From: Novosphingobium sp.
GTDB taxonomy: Bacteria; Pseudomonadota; Alphaproteobacteria; Sphingomonadales; Sphingomonadaceae
Reading direction: 5' to 3'
NCBI RefSeq assembly: GCF_039595395.1
Contig: NZ_JBCNLP010000005.1
Coordinates: forward strand, 62,001 to 126,000
DNA length: 64,000 bases
Under the pieces are notes generated by a model, which saw nothing but the letters and a program-made list of their open reading frames with translations, did not search any database and was not told where the DNA came from. Shown piece by piece: positions 16,667 to 25,892 of this stretch; the first letter of the stretch is position 1; each line of letters starts with the position of its first letter. Position numbers and translations under genes: made by a program.

Positions 16667-18100
16667 TCAGAGCGAGGCCGGGGGCGTTGCCGGCAAGCGG
16701 TAGCGACTGAACACGGCAAGCGCGAGCAATTGCATCGTGGCCGGGATCACGCTGTAAAGCAGCACGATGCCGGTGACCGCGTGGGGCGTTTGCTGCCCTG
16801 CCCCCCCGGTGGAAGAGACAAAGCCGAAAGCGCTCATCACCAGCCCGGCAATTACGGGCCCCATGGCAAAGGCCAGCTTTTCCAGCGCGGAAAACAGCCC
16901 CGCGAAAACGCCTTCATTGGCAACGCCGGCCAGACGCCGCTGGTAATCCACCGTATCGGTCATCATCGAGAGTGCCAGCAGAATGAAACCGCCGTTGACG
17001 ATGCCGATGACAACAGCCCGCACCAGCACCAGCACATGCTGGGTGCCCAGCGCCTGTCTGCCGATATGGCCGATGACATCGTCGGCGGGGCGCACCCATA
17101 GCCAGGTGACCGTCACCGCCACCCAGACCAGCGCCGCCGCGACATAGGCCCGCGGCTTGCCGATCCGCCGGGGCAGCCACAGCCACAGGGGCTGCGCTGC
17201 CAGACTGGCGATCGACATGCACAGGATGAACAGCGGGATCAGCCAGATCGCCTGAATGGCATAGAGGAAAACGAAGCCGATCACCGTATAGCTGGCCGCC
17301 TGGCCGATGTTCGACACGAAACTGGCCAGCAGCAGGACAAGAAATGGCCGGTTCCGGCGCACCACCGCCAGTTGCTGCATCAGACTGCCCGGAACGCTGC
17401 CCGCCAGGATGAGCGGCACACGGCGCATGCCCGTGGCCGTCACCAGCATTGAAACGAGGCAGACCGCGCCCAGCACATAGCTCATCATGTGCCACCCCCG
17501 CGCGCCACCGCCGAAATGCTCGATGAGCGGCTGGGCCACACCCACCCCCACCAGCACGCCGATGATGGCAAAGACCATGCGCAGCACCATGATGCGGTTG
17601 CGCTGATGCGGGTCGCCCGACAGTTCGGCCGCAATGGCCAGATAAGGCACGGAGTAGATGCTGAAGGCGGTGGACCCGATAAAAAACAGGCCGCAGATGG
17701 CCAGCGCCGCCAGCCAGGGGCTGGGATAGGAGGTGCCGGCAAACAGCGCCACAAAGGCGAGTGCCGTGCCCAGGGCCCCGGCCATGAGAAAGGGCGTGCG
17801 GCCATGGCGCGCCTTGACCCGGTCCGACCAGGCCCCCACAAGTGGATCACACAGGATCAGCCACAGCTTGGGGCCCAGCACCACAAGGCCAGCCAGCCAC
17901 GCCGGAACGCCTAGCATGGTCGTCATGAACAGGGGCAGCAGCACAGCCGGCGTGTCACGAAACACCTGCGCCCCCAATTGACCGATGCCGTAACGCAGGA
18001 CGACACCGCCCGGCACCGTGTCGGGCACCGCTCGCGCAGGACGCACAGGCTCGCCACCCCCTGCCTGATCGTAGCCGGACATCGGCGAGGACATGGTCAT
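16667..18100 (-). CDS. GPH-type MFS symporter
   Basis: 477 aa, 12 membrane helices, with the GPH signature CDPLVGAWSDRVKARHGR and VPYLAIAAELSGDPHQR. Predicted sodium- or proton-coupled uptake of an organic solute. The start is the ATG with AGGAA eight bases before it. It is divergent from another MFS gene at 18374, and the shared 273-bp region carries two copies of the 19-bp repeat, which suggests joint control. Confidence 0.85.
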   Translation of the reverse strand: MTMSSPMSGYDQAGGGEPVRPARAVPDTVPGGVVLRYGIGQLGAQVFRDTPAVLLPLFMTTMLGVPAWLAGLVVLGPKLWLILCDPLVGAWSDRVKARHGRTPFLMAGALGTALAFVALFAGTSYPSPWLAALAICGLFFIGSTAFSIYSVPYLAIAAELSGDPHQRNRIMVLRMVFAIIGVLVGVGVAQPLIEHFGGGARGWHMMSYVLGAVCLVSMLVTATGMRRVPLILAGSVPGSLMQQLAVVRRNRPFLVLLLASFVSNIGQAASYTVIGFVFLYAIQAIWLIPLFILCMSIASLAAQPLWLWLPRRIGKPRAYVAAALVWVAVTVTWLWVRPADDVIGHIGRQALGTQHVLVLVRAVVIGIVNGGFILLALSMMTDTVDYQRRLAGVANEGVFAGLFSALEKLAFAMGPVIAGLVMSAFGFVSSTGGAGQQTPHAVTGIVLLYSVIPATMQLLALAVFSRYRLPATPPASL

Positions 18101-18203
18101 GAGGCTTGTTCCTGATCGAGGGCGGGCGACAATTCGCCGATGACACGGGGCAAGACAGCAGTCATCCTATCCAACGATGGGCAAGGGGAGAAGGCACCGC
18201 AAC

Positions 18204-18222
18204 TTATCCGCCCTGCGGAGAG
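18204..18222. promoter_or_regulatory. 19-bp repeat copy 1 between divergent MFS genes
   Basis: TTATCCG-CCCTG-CGGAGAG: a perfect left arm and 5 of 7 in the right arm, 104 bp from the minus-strand start and 152 bp from the plus-strand start. Confidence 0.6.
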
Positions 18223-18282
18223 CCCGGCACGGGGCGGCATGGATCTTGCCGTTGCTGAAGAGAATCTGGGTTGGCCGGGCGC

Positions 18283-18301
18283 CTATCCGCTCTACGGATG
18301 G
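18283..18301. promoter_or_regulatory. 19-bp repeat copy 2 between divergent MFS genes
   Basis: CTATCCG-CTCTA-CGGATGG matches at 11 of 14 arm positions, 73 bp before the plus-strand MFS start at 18374. Confidence 0.6.
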
Positions 18302-18373
18302 CGGGAGGACGGGCGTTGCCCTCGGGCGGCCTTACCATGCGAACTCCTGCCGCAACCCTGACAAAGGCTGGCC

Positions 18374-19633
18374 ATGACCGATCACAATCACACCGCCTTG
18401 GGGGAATTTCGCCGGGGATGGGGCATCATCCTCTCCGCGCTTCTGGGCATCGGGCTCGGGATGGCCTCGCTGCCCACCTATTCCATGGGGCTCATCACCC
18501 CTCTGCTCGTCAGGGATTTCGGATGGTCGGTGGGGCAGATCATGGTCTGCCTGTCGATCATCACGCTGATCTCGATCGGCGGCGCGCCGGGCTTTGGCTG
18601 GCTTACGGAAAAATATGGCGCGCGGCGCATTGTGCTCATCGGCCTGCCACTATGGGGCCTGAGCATGGCGGCGCTGGCCCTGTCGAACGGCTCGCTCACC
18701 CGCTTCTACCTGACATGGGTGGCGATCGGCCTGACCGGATCGGCGACGCTGCCCATCACCTTTACCCGCACGGTCAACCGCCGGTTCGACAAGGCCAAGG
18801 GGCTGGCGCTGGGACTCTCGATGATGGGCACCGGACTGTTCGGCTTTTTCGGCAAGCCGGTGCTGGCACTGGTGTTGAACGATCATGGTTGGCGGGCCGG
18901 ATTCCTGCTGCTGGGCGCCCTGCCGGTGCTGGTGGCCTTTCCCGCCGCCTTTCTGCTGCTGCGCGAGGATGAAAGGACCCTGCCCGATGGCCATCATGTG
19001 CCTGTCGAACGACCGGGCCTGTCCTTGGCGCAGACCCTGCGTGACTGGCGCTTCTGGCTGATGGCCGCGGCTTTGCTGCCGGTCTCCTTCGCGCTGGGCG
19101 GACCGGTTCCCAACCTCGAACTCATCCTGAGGGACGGCGGCCTGACCCCGGCGGCCATCATCACGGTCACCCCGCTCTTCGGGCTGGCATCGATCACCGG
19201 GCGGCTGGCGGGGGGCTGGCTGCTCGACAGGATCTGGGCGCCCCTAGTGGCTTTCGTGCTGCTGTCCCTGCCGGCGATCAGCCTGCATTATCTTGGATCG
19301 GGCGGGCTGGACGTTGGCCACGCCCGCGAGGCGGTGTTCCTTCTGGGCTTTGCGCTGGGCATCGAATATGATGTGGTGGCGTTCATGACGGCGCGCTATT
19401 TCGGCCTGCGCGCCTACGCTCCCATCTACGGTCTGCTGTATGTCTGCTTTGCCGCTGGCGCGGGCCTGTCTCCGGTGATCTTTGGCCATGACCATGATGT
19501 GCATGGCAATTTCAACCGCATGCTCACCGCCTGCGCGGTGCTGCTGGTAGTGTCGGCGGCCAGTTTTCTGTTCCTGGGCCGCTATCGCAGCTTCCCGGCG
19601 CCAAAGCCCCGCGATCACTCGCCAGTGCGATAG
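18374..19633 (+). CDS. MFS transporter (monocarboxylate/oxalate-formate antiporter-like) 1
   Basis: 419 aa with 12 predicted helices. The RFDKAKGLALGLSMMGTGL segment after helix 4 and GLASITGRLAGGWLLDR mark the MFS branch of monocarboxylate and oxalate/formate-type carriers. It would move an organic acid. AAAGG six bases before the ATG supports the start. Its last 19 bases overlap the end of the converging MFS gene. It is similar to the products at 19615-20790 and 29558-30796, so the three form a local family. Confidence 0.85.
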   Translation: MTDHNHTALGEFRRGWGIILSALLGIGLGMASLPTYSMGLITPLLVRDFGWSVGQIMVCLSIITLISIGGAPGFGWLTEKYGARRIVLIGLPLWGLSMAALALSNGSLTRFYLTWVAIGLTGSATLPITFTRTVNRRFDKAKGLALGLSMMGTGLFGFFGKPVLALVLNDHGWRAGFLLLGALPVLVAFPAAFLLLREDERTLPDGHHVPVERPGLSLAQTLRDWRFWLMAAALLPVSFALGGPVPNLELILRDGGLTPAAIITVTPLFGLASITGRLAGGWLLDRIWAPLVAFVLLSLPAISLHYLGSGGLDVGHAREAVFLLGFALGIEYDVVAFMTARYFGLRAYAPIYGLLYVCFAAGAGLSPVIFGHDHDVHGNFNRMLTACAVLLVVSAASFLFLGRYRSFPAPKPRDHSPVR

Positions 19634-20790
19634 GGGCCCAGACGGACGATCAGCACCACCACCAAAACCAGCGCGACGGCCGAGCCGATCAGCGCCGCGC
19701 GGTACCCGCCTGTCGTATCCACACTGACGCCGAACAGCGAGGGGCCCAGAGCCGCGCCAAGGCAGAACACGCCCAGAATAACGCCATAGGTCGCGCCGTA
19801 ATTGCGCATGGCGGCATAGCGGCTGGTGAAAAAGGCCAGCATGTCAACCTCGGCCCCGGCGGCTAGACCCAGCATCAGGGCCGCTGGCAGAACCGGTCCG
19901 CCTGTCAACAGCAACACGCAGGCTAGCGAGGGCAAGGCCATGAAAGCGGCTGAAACGTAAGGCGCGTGAAACCGGTCGAACAACCAGCCCACCACCACCC
20001 GCGCCATGATAACGGCAACGCCAATGCTGGCCGCCATGCTGGCGGCAGACACAGGCGCCATGCCCCGGTCAACCAGCATGGGCACCAGATGAACGATCAG
20101 CCCGGCAACAACGACCCCGACCAGGAAGGCGATCAACAGCGTGATGCCGATCGGCCGGTTCCACTCAAAGCGCCCGGCGATGATCTGGCGCGTCGCCATC
20201 GGCGTGGCCTGCTTCATCGTGAGGCTGAGCGCCAAACCCACCTCAGCCGAAGCGCCGGCCATGACCCTTGTCGCCTGCCGCCAGCCATCTGCCGCGAACA
20301 TCGGGCCCAAAAGAGCAGGGACAAGCGCCGCCGCCAGCCCCGTGCCCACCAGCATCAGCCCCAGTGCCAGTCCACGCGCCTTGTCGAACCGGGCGGCCAC
20401 CATTCGCGCCCAGACGGCAGGTGTGGTCGCGCCGCCCGCCAGCGAGATGATCAGCCACAGTCCATACCATTGCCAGACCGACGGATGGGCAAGCGACATG
20501 GCCAGCAGCGCCAAGGGCATCGCCAGATAGGAAGCCAGCACCAGCCAGCGCACTCCCACCCGGTCCACCATGCGGCCAACCAGCGGAGCCGAAAGGAAAA
20601 TACCCAGTTGCTGAAACATGGCCGCGCCCGACACCTGCGCGCGCGTCCAGCCAAATTCCGCCTGAACCGGTTTGATGTAGAGGCCCAGCGAATAGAAGCC
20701 GATGCCCATGGTTCCAAAGCCCACGCCCAGCGCGGCGGCCAGCACGATCGGCCAGTGACGGATGAGTTCTTCGCGCTGCGAAGGCGACAT
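19615..20790 (-). CDS. MFS transporter (monocarboxylate/oxalate-formate antiporter-like) 2
   Basis: About 391 aa, 12 helices, with RFDKARGLALGLMLVGTGLAA as in the neighbouring carrier. I chose the ATG at 20790, which has AGGA before it and gives a short N-terminus like the paralogues. ATGs at 20802 and 20811 are possible. Its 3' end overlaps that of the convergent carrier gene by 19 bp. Upstream lie a full and a half copy of the 19-bp repeat. Cargo unknown, probably an organic acid. Confidence 0.8.
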   Translation of the reverse strand: MSPSQREELIRHWPIVLAAALGVGFGTMGIGFYSLGLYIKPVQAEFGWTRAQVSGAAMFQQLGIFLSAPLVGRMVDRVGVRWLVLASYLAMPLALLAMSLAHPSVWQWYGLWLIISLAGGATTPAVWARMVAARFDKARGLALGLMLVGTGLAAALVPALLGPMFAADGWRQATRVMAGASAEVGLALSLTMKQATPMATRQIIAGRFEWNRPIGITLLIAFLVGVVVAGLIVHLVPMLVDRGMAPVSAASMAASIGVAVIMARVVVGWLFDRFHAPYVSAAFMALPSLACVLLLTGGPVLPAALMLGLAAGAEVDMLAFFTSRYAAMRNYGATYGVILGVFCLGAALGPSLFGVSVDTTGGYRAALIGSAVALVLVVVLIVRLGPYRTGE

Positions 20791-20853
20791 GGTATCCTGC
20801 ATGGCGCCCATGGTGAGCCAGGATGGGCCGGGCAGCAAGCTGGCTGGCGCGAA

Positions 20854-20872
20854 TGTTCCGACAGACGGATGG
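20854..20872. promoter_or_regulatory. 19-bp repeat copy, upstream of MFS 2
   Basis: TGTTCCG-ACAGA-CGGATGG matches at 10 of 14 arm positions with central CAG, 64 bp before the start at 20790. Confidence 0.5.
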
Positions 20873-20883
20873 CCCGCATCAAG

Positions 20884-20902
20884 CTATCCGTCTGCTCATC
20901 AA
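20884..20902. promoter_or_regulatory. Half copy of the 19-bp repeat, upstream of MFS 2
   Basis: CTATCCG-TCTGC-TCATCAA has one good arm and central CTG. It lies 11 bp beyond the full copy, so the pair may bind a tetramer. Confidence 0.35.
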
Positions 20903-20953
20903 GCCCTTTCCACCCCCTCTGCCATGGGCGCCGGTTCTTCTGAGCCGCTGCCG

Positions 20954-22438
20954 TCAGGCATTAACGGCCATGCACACCATCTTGAGGTTCAGATAATCAT
21001 CCATGCCATAATGCGACCCCTCGCGGCCCATGCCTGACTCCTTGACACCGCCAAAGGGCGCAACTTCTGTCGAGATCAGCCCGGTATTGACGCCGACCAT
21101 GCCATAACGCAGCGCCTCGGGCACGCGCCACACCCGGTCGTAATCGCGGGTGAAGAGATAGGAAGCCAGGCCCGCATCGGTGTCATTGGCCAGCGCAATG
21201 GCCTCCTCCTCGGTCTCGAAGCGGACCAGCCCGGCGACCGGCCCGAAAGTCTCCTCGCGGCAAAGCAAGGCGTCAGAGGGAACATCGGTGATGACGGTGG
21301 GCGCAAAGAAGGTGCCCGCGCCATCCAGCGCCTTGCCGCCGGTCAGCACCTTGCCCCCGCGCTGCACGGCATCGCTGACATGGGCCCTGGCCTTTTCAAC
21401 CGCGCGGGCGTCGATCAGCGGGCCCTGATCGGCAGGCCCGACAAGGCCAGCCCCCACGGTCAGGCCTGAAACCCGCTGAGCCAGACGCTCGGCGAAAGCA
21501 TCATAGATGCCTGACTGCACGATCAACCGGTTGGCGCACACACAGGTCTGGCCCGCGTTGCGAAACTTGCTGGCGATGGCTCCTTCGACCGCAGCATCGA
21601 CATCGGCATCGTCGAACACGATGAAAGGCGCGTTGCCCCCCAACTCAAGGCTAACCCGCTTGACCGTTTCCATGCAGCGGGCGGCCAGTTTCTTGCCAAC
21701 GCCCGTCGAGCCGGTGAAAGTGAATTTGGCAATACGCTTGTCCCCGGTCAGCACCTCGCCGATGGGCGCGGCATCGCCGGTGACCACGCTGACCACGCCG
21801 GCCGGCACGCCGGCCTGTCCCCCGAGCCAGGCCAGCGCCAGTGCGGAGAGCGGCGTCAGTTCGGAAGGCTTGATGATGATCGCGCAGCCCGCCGCCAGCG
21901 CCGGGCCAGCCTTGCGCGTAATCATCGCCAGCGGGAAGTTCCACGGCGTGACGGCCGCCACGATGCCCACAGGCTCCTTCCGCACCAGAATGCGGCGGTC
22001 CTGCTGGTGAGGAGTCAGGACGTCGCCGGTGATGCGGCGGGCCTCGTCGGCAAACCATTCGAGGAAGCTGGCGGCATAGGCCACCTCACCCCGCGCCTCG
22101 GCCAGCGGCTTGCCCTGCTCGGCGGTCATCAGACGCGCAAGGTCCTCCTGATGGGTCATCATCAGATCGCCCCAGCGGCGCAGCACGGCGCCGCGCGCCT
22201 TGCCCGTCTGGCGGGCCCAGGCGGCCTGGGCGGGCACGGCGGCATCGACAGCGGCGCGCGTTTCGCCCGAGCCCAGATTGGGCACATGGGCGACAAGGCT
22301 GCCATCGGCCGGATTGGTCACGGCCAGTTGCTGTCCGCCGCCCACCCACTGGCCGCCGACAAAGGCCTGTTCGCGCAGCAGTTGCGGCTGTTGCAGGGCC
22401 AGCGCGGCGTGCGAGGCGGCACGAGATGTAGGCGTCAT
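20954..22438 (-). CDS. Succinate-semialdehyde dehydrogenase-type aldehyde dehydrogenase
   Basis: 494 aa NAD(P)-dependent aldehyde dehydrogenase of the GabD class: VTPWNFPLAMITRK, IIKPSELTPLSA, TGSTGVGKKLA, catalytic Glu in LELGGNAPF and Cys in NAGQTCVCANR. It oxidises a semialdehyde or other aldehyde to the acid. The start was set at the ATG with AAGGAA nine bases before it, 24 codons inside the longest frame. A good 19-bp repeat copy lies 87 bp upstream. In this island it probably finishes oxidation of an aldehyde made by an oxygenase or MDR dehydrogenase. Confidence 0.9.
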   Translation of the reverse strand: MTPTSRAASHAALALQQPQLLREQAFVGGQWVGGGQQLAVTNPADGSLVAHVPNLGSGETRAAVDAAVPAQAAWARQTGKARGAVLRRWGDLMMTHQEDLARLMTAEQGKPLAEARGEVAYAASFLEWFADEARRITGDVLTPHQQDRRILVRKEPVGIVAAVTPWNFPLAMITRKAGPALAAGCAIIIKPSELTPLSALALAWLGGQAGVPAGVVSVVTGDAAPIGEVLTGDKRIAKFTFTGSTGVGKKLAARCMETVKRVSLELGGNAPFIVFDDADVDAAVEGAIASKFRNAGQTCVCANRLIVQSGIYDAFAERLAQRVSGLTVGAGLVGPADQGPLIDARAVEKARAHVSDAVQRGGKVLTGGKALDGAGTFFAPTVITDVPSDALLCREETFGPVAGLVRFETEEEAIALANDTDAGLASYLFTRDYDRVWRVPEALRYGMVGVNTGLISTEVAPFGGVKESGMGREGSHYGMDDYLNLKMVCMAVNA

Positions 22439-22524
22439 GGATGTTTCCTTCGGAAGATATGGCAGGGCGCAAAGATATGCGCATCTCCGCATGCTCTTGC
22501 CCGTCGGCAATCGTCTGCCGAGGC

Positions 22525-22543
22525 TTTTCCGCAGGCCGGATAG
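22525..22543. promoter_or_regulatory. 19-bp repeat copy, upstream of aldehyde dehydrogenase
   Basis: TTTTCCG-CAGGC-CGGATAG matches the consensus at 12 of 14 arm positions, 87 bp before the dehydrogenase start. Confidence 0.65.
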
Positions 22544-22700
22544 GTGCGTAGGTCAATATGGCGCAGCGGGGTGGTTTGGGATGGATAGACGCGTGTAGTG
22601 CGCCTGCGAGATTTGACGTATTGATAGTTCAAAAATGCAGCATTTCCGCCCTGCCTTTTTTGGATGCGGCGCAACATAGCCTAACAATCGCACTTTATTT

Positions 22701-22728
22701 TTGACATATTGGTATACCAATATACCTT
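22701..22728 (+). promoter_or_regulatory. Promoter of TonB receptor overlapped by an 18-bp palindrome
   Basis: TTGACA at 22701-22706 is a consensus -35 box. The palindrome ATATTGGTATACCAATAT (22706-22723) is perfect and fills the spacer, running into a possible -10 (TACCTT, 22723-22728). Its TTGGTATACCAA core resembles GntR-type operators. A repressor bound here would block RNA polymerase. The GntR/UTRA gene at 28719 is the nearest candidate. Confidence 0.65.
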
Positions 22729-22768
22729 TTCTCCGGCATCCAAAAATGGAATCGCACGGGGGAAAACC

Positions 22769-25000
22769 ATGAGCCGGACCCATCTGTTTGCCTGCACCGG
22801 CCTGCTTGCTTTTGGACTTTTCGCATCGCCAAACGCACAGGCTCAAGACCAGTCCAAACCCGACGACACGCAACAGGCGCAGCCTCAGCAGGGCCTGGGC
22901 GATATCGTCGTGACTGCGCAGCGCCGCGCCGAAAAGCTGCAGGACGTTCCCGTTGCGGTCACCGCTTTCAGCCCGGCGCTCATCCGCCAGCTCAACCTTA
23001 CCGACGCGATCAGCACCTCCAAATTCGTGCCCGGCATGATTTCGGGCCACAATGCGGGCCTCGGTTCGGCCAACGCCTATTATCTGCGTGGCCTTGGCAA
23101 CAGCCAGTCCACCGCCACCTTCGACGCGCCGATCACCACCTATGTGAACGACATCTACATCGCGCGTCAGAACGCCAACAATTACGCTTTCTTCGATACC
23201 GAGCGGGTCGAAATCCTGCGCGGACCGCAAGGCACGCTGTTTGGCCGCAACACGACAGGCGGCGCGATCAATGTCATCCTGCGCAAGCCCGCCGACCATT
23301 TCGGCGCCAGCGGCGAGATCACCGGCGGCTCTTTCGGCCGTGTCACCGCCAAGGCGACGGTGGACACGCCCATCTCGGACAAGGTGCTCACTAAGCTGTC
23401 AGGCTATGTCATTTCGGACGATGGTTATCTCAAGAACATCACCACGGGCGAAAAGCTGAATGGCGAGAAGAACTGGGGTGTGCGCGGCGACCTGCGCCTG
23501 CTGCCCACCTCGAACCTGACCGTAGACCTTTCGGCGGAATATACACGCAATGCCGGGACCTATGCGGGCCTGCGCTCGGTTTCAGGAACCAGCCCCTATC
23601 TGGTGAACAGCACCACGGTTCCCATCTTCTACGAAACCGCATCGGGTCTGGCCCGCACGGATTGCACGCAGAACAACATCAACACCCTGCTCACCACCGG
23701 CAAGGGCAGTTGCAACCTGACCAAGGTGAACGCGATGGGCGCCAATGTGCGCTATGACACGGGCGCTGGCACCATCGATTACATCGCGGGCTATCGCCAC
23801 ACCAACCAGGGTTACAGCGTCCAGTATGACGGCAACACCGTCAATCCTTACGCCGGCTACATCATCGTCGACAATGGCCAGAACGATCAATGGTCGCAGG
23901 AGCTGAAATACAATGGCTCGCTCTTCGATGACCGGCTGAACCTAACGAGCGGCGTGTTCTACCTGCAGGAAATCACCAACGACCGGCAGACCACCTTCAA
24001 CGGCGGAACCACCGCGTTCAAGGCGGTGCAGGATTCGATCTACCGCTTCAAGGCCGAAACCGCTGCCTTCTACGCCCAGGGCGATATCAAGCTGACCGAC
24101 CCGCTGACGCTGACGCTGGGCGGCCGCTACACCTGGGAAAAGAAGACGCTGCACTTCGCCCCCTCGCCCACTTTCGCGGGCCTGGGCTATGGCGACGGCG
24201 CCGTGCAGGCCTATGGCATTCCGCTGGCGCAGAGCATCAACAAGTTCACCCCGCGCGTCGCCCTCAACTATAAGGCGGCGCGTGATGTGATGGTCTATGT
24301 CTCGGCCACCAATGGTTTCAAATCGGGCGGATGGAATGGCACGGCCGCCGTGCCCAGCGCTGCTGTGACCTTCCGACCGGAAAAGACCTGGTCCTATGAA
24401 GCGGGCCTCAAGTCGGAATTCTTCAACCACAAGCTGCGGGTGAACGTCACCGGCTATATCGCGCGCACCACCGACCTGCAGGCGACGGCGGCCGTCATCA
24501 GCCCGGTCACCGGCATCACTGCCCAATTGCCGTTCAATGCCGGCACGCAGTTGGTCAAAGGCGTGGAAATCGAGACATCGGCCAAGCTGGGCGACTTCAC
24601 CCTTTTCGCCAACCCCTCCTTCATGGACGCCAAATACACCTATATCACGCCAACGACGACCGTCCTGTCCACCACGCTGACGCCGGTGCGCGCGCCCAAG
24701 TTCCAGATGAGCAGCGGCGGCCTGTATGAAAAGTATATTCCGCAGCTCAAAGGCACGATTGCCCTGTCTGCGGCCTGGCGGCACAATTCGTCCTATTGGG
24801 TCTCCGTACTCAATACGGCGCATACGCAGACCGAGAATTTCGTCGATCTCGGCGCGACCTATCGCTTTGCCGGCGACAGGGTGAGCATCGGCTTCGACGT
24901 GTCAAACCTCACCGACCAGAAGACGGTGACGGCCTATTTCCTCTCGCTCTTCCCGGGCGATCCGCGTCGCTATACGGCGCGTCTCAAGTTCAAGATTTGA
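22769..25000 (+). CDS. TonB-dependent outer membrane receptor
   Basis: 743 aa, full length. Signal peptide about 1-26 (FASPNAQAQ), TonB-box region GDIVVTAQRRAEKLQDVPVA, plug domain with YYLRGLGNSQ, VYVNDIY-type segment and RVEILRGPQGTLFGRNTTGGAI, then a 22-strand barrel ending with RYTARLKFKI. Such sphingomonad receptors import organic ligands as well as iron chelates. The start is the ATG with GGGGGA before it. It is monocistronic, with a palindromic operator in its promoter and a hairpin terminator after it. In the island it is probably the substrate uptake receptor. Confidence 0.95.
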   Translation: MSRTHLFACTGLLAFGLFASPNAQAQDQSKPDDTQQAQPQQGLGDIVVTAQRRAEKLQDVPVAVTAFSPALIRQLNLTDAISTSKFVPGMISGHNAGLGSANAYYLRGLGNSQSTATFDAPITTYVNDIYIARQNANNYAFFDTERVEILRGPQGTLFGRNTTGGAINVILRKPADHFGASGEITGGSFGRVTAKATVDTPISDKVLTKLSGYVISDDGYLKNITTGEKLNGEKNWGVRGDLRLLPTSNLTVDLSAEYTRNAGTYAGLRSVSGTSPYLVNSTTVPIFYETASGLARTDCTQNNINTLLTTGKGSCNLTKVNAMGANVRYDTGAGTIDYIAGYRHTNQGYSVQYDGNTVNPYAGYIIVDNGQNDQWSQELKYNGSLFDDRLNLTSGVFYLQEITNDRQTTFNGGTTAFKAVQDSIYRFKAETAAFYAQGDIKLTDPLTLTLGGRYTWEKKTLHFAPSPTFAGLGYGDGAVQAYGIPLAQSINKFTPRVALNYKAARDVMVYVSATNGFKSGGWNGTAAVPSAAVTFRPEKTWSYEAGLKSEFFNHKLRVNVTGYIARTTDLQATAAVISPVTGITAQLPFNAGTQLVKGVEIETSAKLGDFTLFANPSFMDAKYTYITPTTTVLSTTLTPVRAPKFQMSSGGLYEKYIPQLKGTIALSAAWRHNSSYWVSVLNTAHTQTENFVDLGATYRFAGDRVSIGFDVSNLTDQKTVTAYFLSLFPGDPRRYTARLKFKI

Positions 25001-25007
25001 GCCAGCC

Positions 25008-25040
25008 AAGGCGCTGCCGGTTTGAAGCCGGCGGCGCCTT
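25008..25040 (+). terminator. Hairpin after TonB receptor
   Basis: A 13-bp stem with one G-U pair (AAGGCGCTGCCGG/CCGGCGGCGCCTT) and loop TTTGAAG, 8 bp after the stop. No U tract follows. Confidence 0.6.
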
Positions 25041-25051
25041 AGGCGCGCCTG

Positions 25052-25070
25052 TCCTCCGGCAGGCGGATAA
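25052..25070. promoter_or_regulatory. 19-bp repeat copy, upstream of the isochorismatase/deacetylase operon
   Basis: TCCTCCG-GCAGG-CGGATAA matches at 12 of 14 arm positions, with a perfect right arm and central CAG, 115 bp before the start at 25185. Confidence 0.6.
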
Positions 25071-25184
25071 ATCAGGCGCTGGAGTGGTCACGCTGCGGCG
25101 GCGCGGGCAGCCTGCGCTCCACGGCAGCAGAAAGGGCAGCCCCCTGCCCCTTCTTTCCGCACTATCGGCAAGCATGAGGGCAGC

Positions 25185-25892
25185 ATGGACATAATCGGCA
25201 CGCGCATGGTCAGCGACGGCAAGACCGCACGCCAGATCTTCGAGGAGGTGATGGCCAATCCCGCGCGATCGAAATTCGGTTTCGGCGAGAAGCTGGCGAT
25301 CGTCAACATCGATTTCCAGAACGCCTATACCCGCATCGACCGCTACAAGACGGCCTATGAGACCGACCCGCGCCAGATCGAGTATGTGAACAGGATCAGC
25401 GCCCTGGCCCGCGCCAAGGGCATGCCGGTGGTGTGGACGCATGTTGCCTATGCCGAGGATGCCAGCGACGCCGGCGTCTGGGGCACGCGCACCAACACGC
25501 CCGACAGCCTGCAAAACATCAAATATGACAGCGACCGCCATGCCTTCGACGAGCGCTGCGACATCCAGCCGGGCGACATGGTCAACACCAAGCGCATGCC
25601 CTCGCCCTTCTTCGAAACGCCGCTGCAGAGCCTGCTGGTGTGGCACAAGGTGGATACGGTGGTCATCACCGGCGGCTCCACCTCAGGCTGCGTGCGCGCG
25701 GGTGCGGTGGACAGTCTGAGCCGTGGCTATCGCACCATCGTGCCCATCGAATGTTGCGCCGACAAGCACGAGAGCTATCACTTCGCCAATCTCACCGACC
25801 TTCAGCTCAAATATGCCGATGTCGAGCCGGTGCAGACGGTGATCGACTGGCTGGAGAGCCGCCCCGATGCCCCCACAGGAGGCGCAGAATGA
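25185..25892 (+). CDS. Isochorismatase-like cysteine amidohydrolase
   Basis: 235 aa. The isochorismatase-like fold with its Asp-Lys-Cys triad is intact: Asp43 in NIDFQNAY, Lys136 in NTKRMPS and Cys169 in GGSTSGCVRA. These enzymes usually hydrolyse amides such as N-carbamoylsarcosine, maleamate or ureidoacrylate (RutB), releasing ammonia or carbamate. It is the first gene of an operon with two PuuE-like deacetylases and an MDR oxidoreductase, the deacetylase ATG overlapping its stop. Together they suggest opening or trimming of an amide or cyclic ureide, which is inference. Confidence 0.88.
   Translation: MDIIGTRMVSDGKTARQIFEEVMANPARSKFGFGEKLAIVNIDFQNAYTRIDRYKTAYETDPRQIEYVNRISALARAKGMPVVWTHVAYAEDASDAGVWGTRTNTPDSLQNIKYDSDRHAFDERCDIQPGDMVNTKRMPSPFFETPLQSLLVWHKVDTVVITGGSTSGCVRAGAVDSLSRGYRTIVPIECCADKHESYHFANLTDLQLKYADVEPVQTVIDWLESRPDAPTGGAE

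Larger units (their letters stand above)
22439..22768. other. 330-bp divergent promoter region, aldehyde dehydrogenase/TonB receptor
   Basis: No gene is seen. On the dehydrogenase side it holds a 19-bp repeat copy at 22525-22543. On the receptor side it holds a TTGACA -35 box at 22701-22706 and the perfect 18-bp palindrome at 22706-22723. Between 22560 and 22700 I find nothing recognisable. Confidence 0.6.

Noticed and set aside
7682..25892. A Rut-type pyrimidine pathway (RutA-like LLM plus RutB-like amidase)
   Set aside because: The LLM proteins look SsuD-like, not RutA-like, and are not near the amidase; other rut genes are missing.
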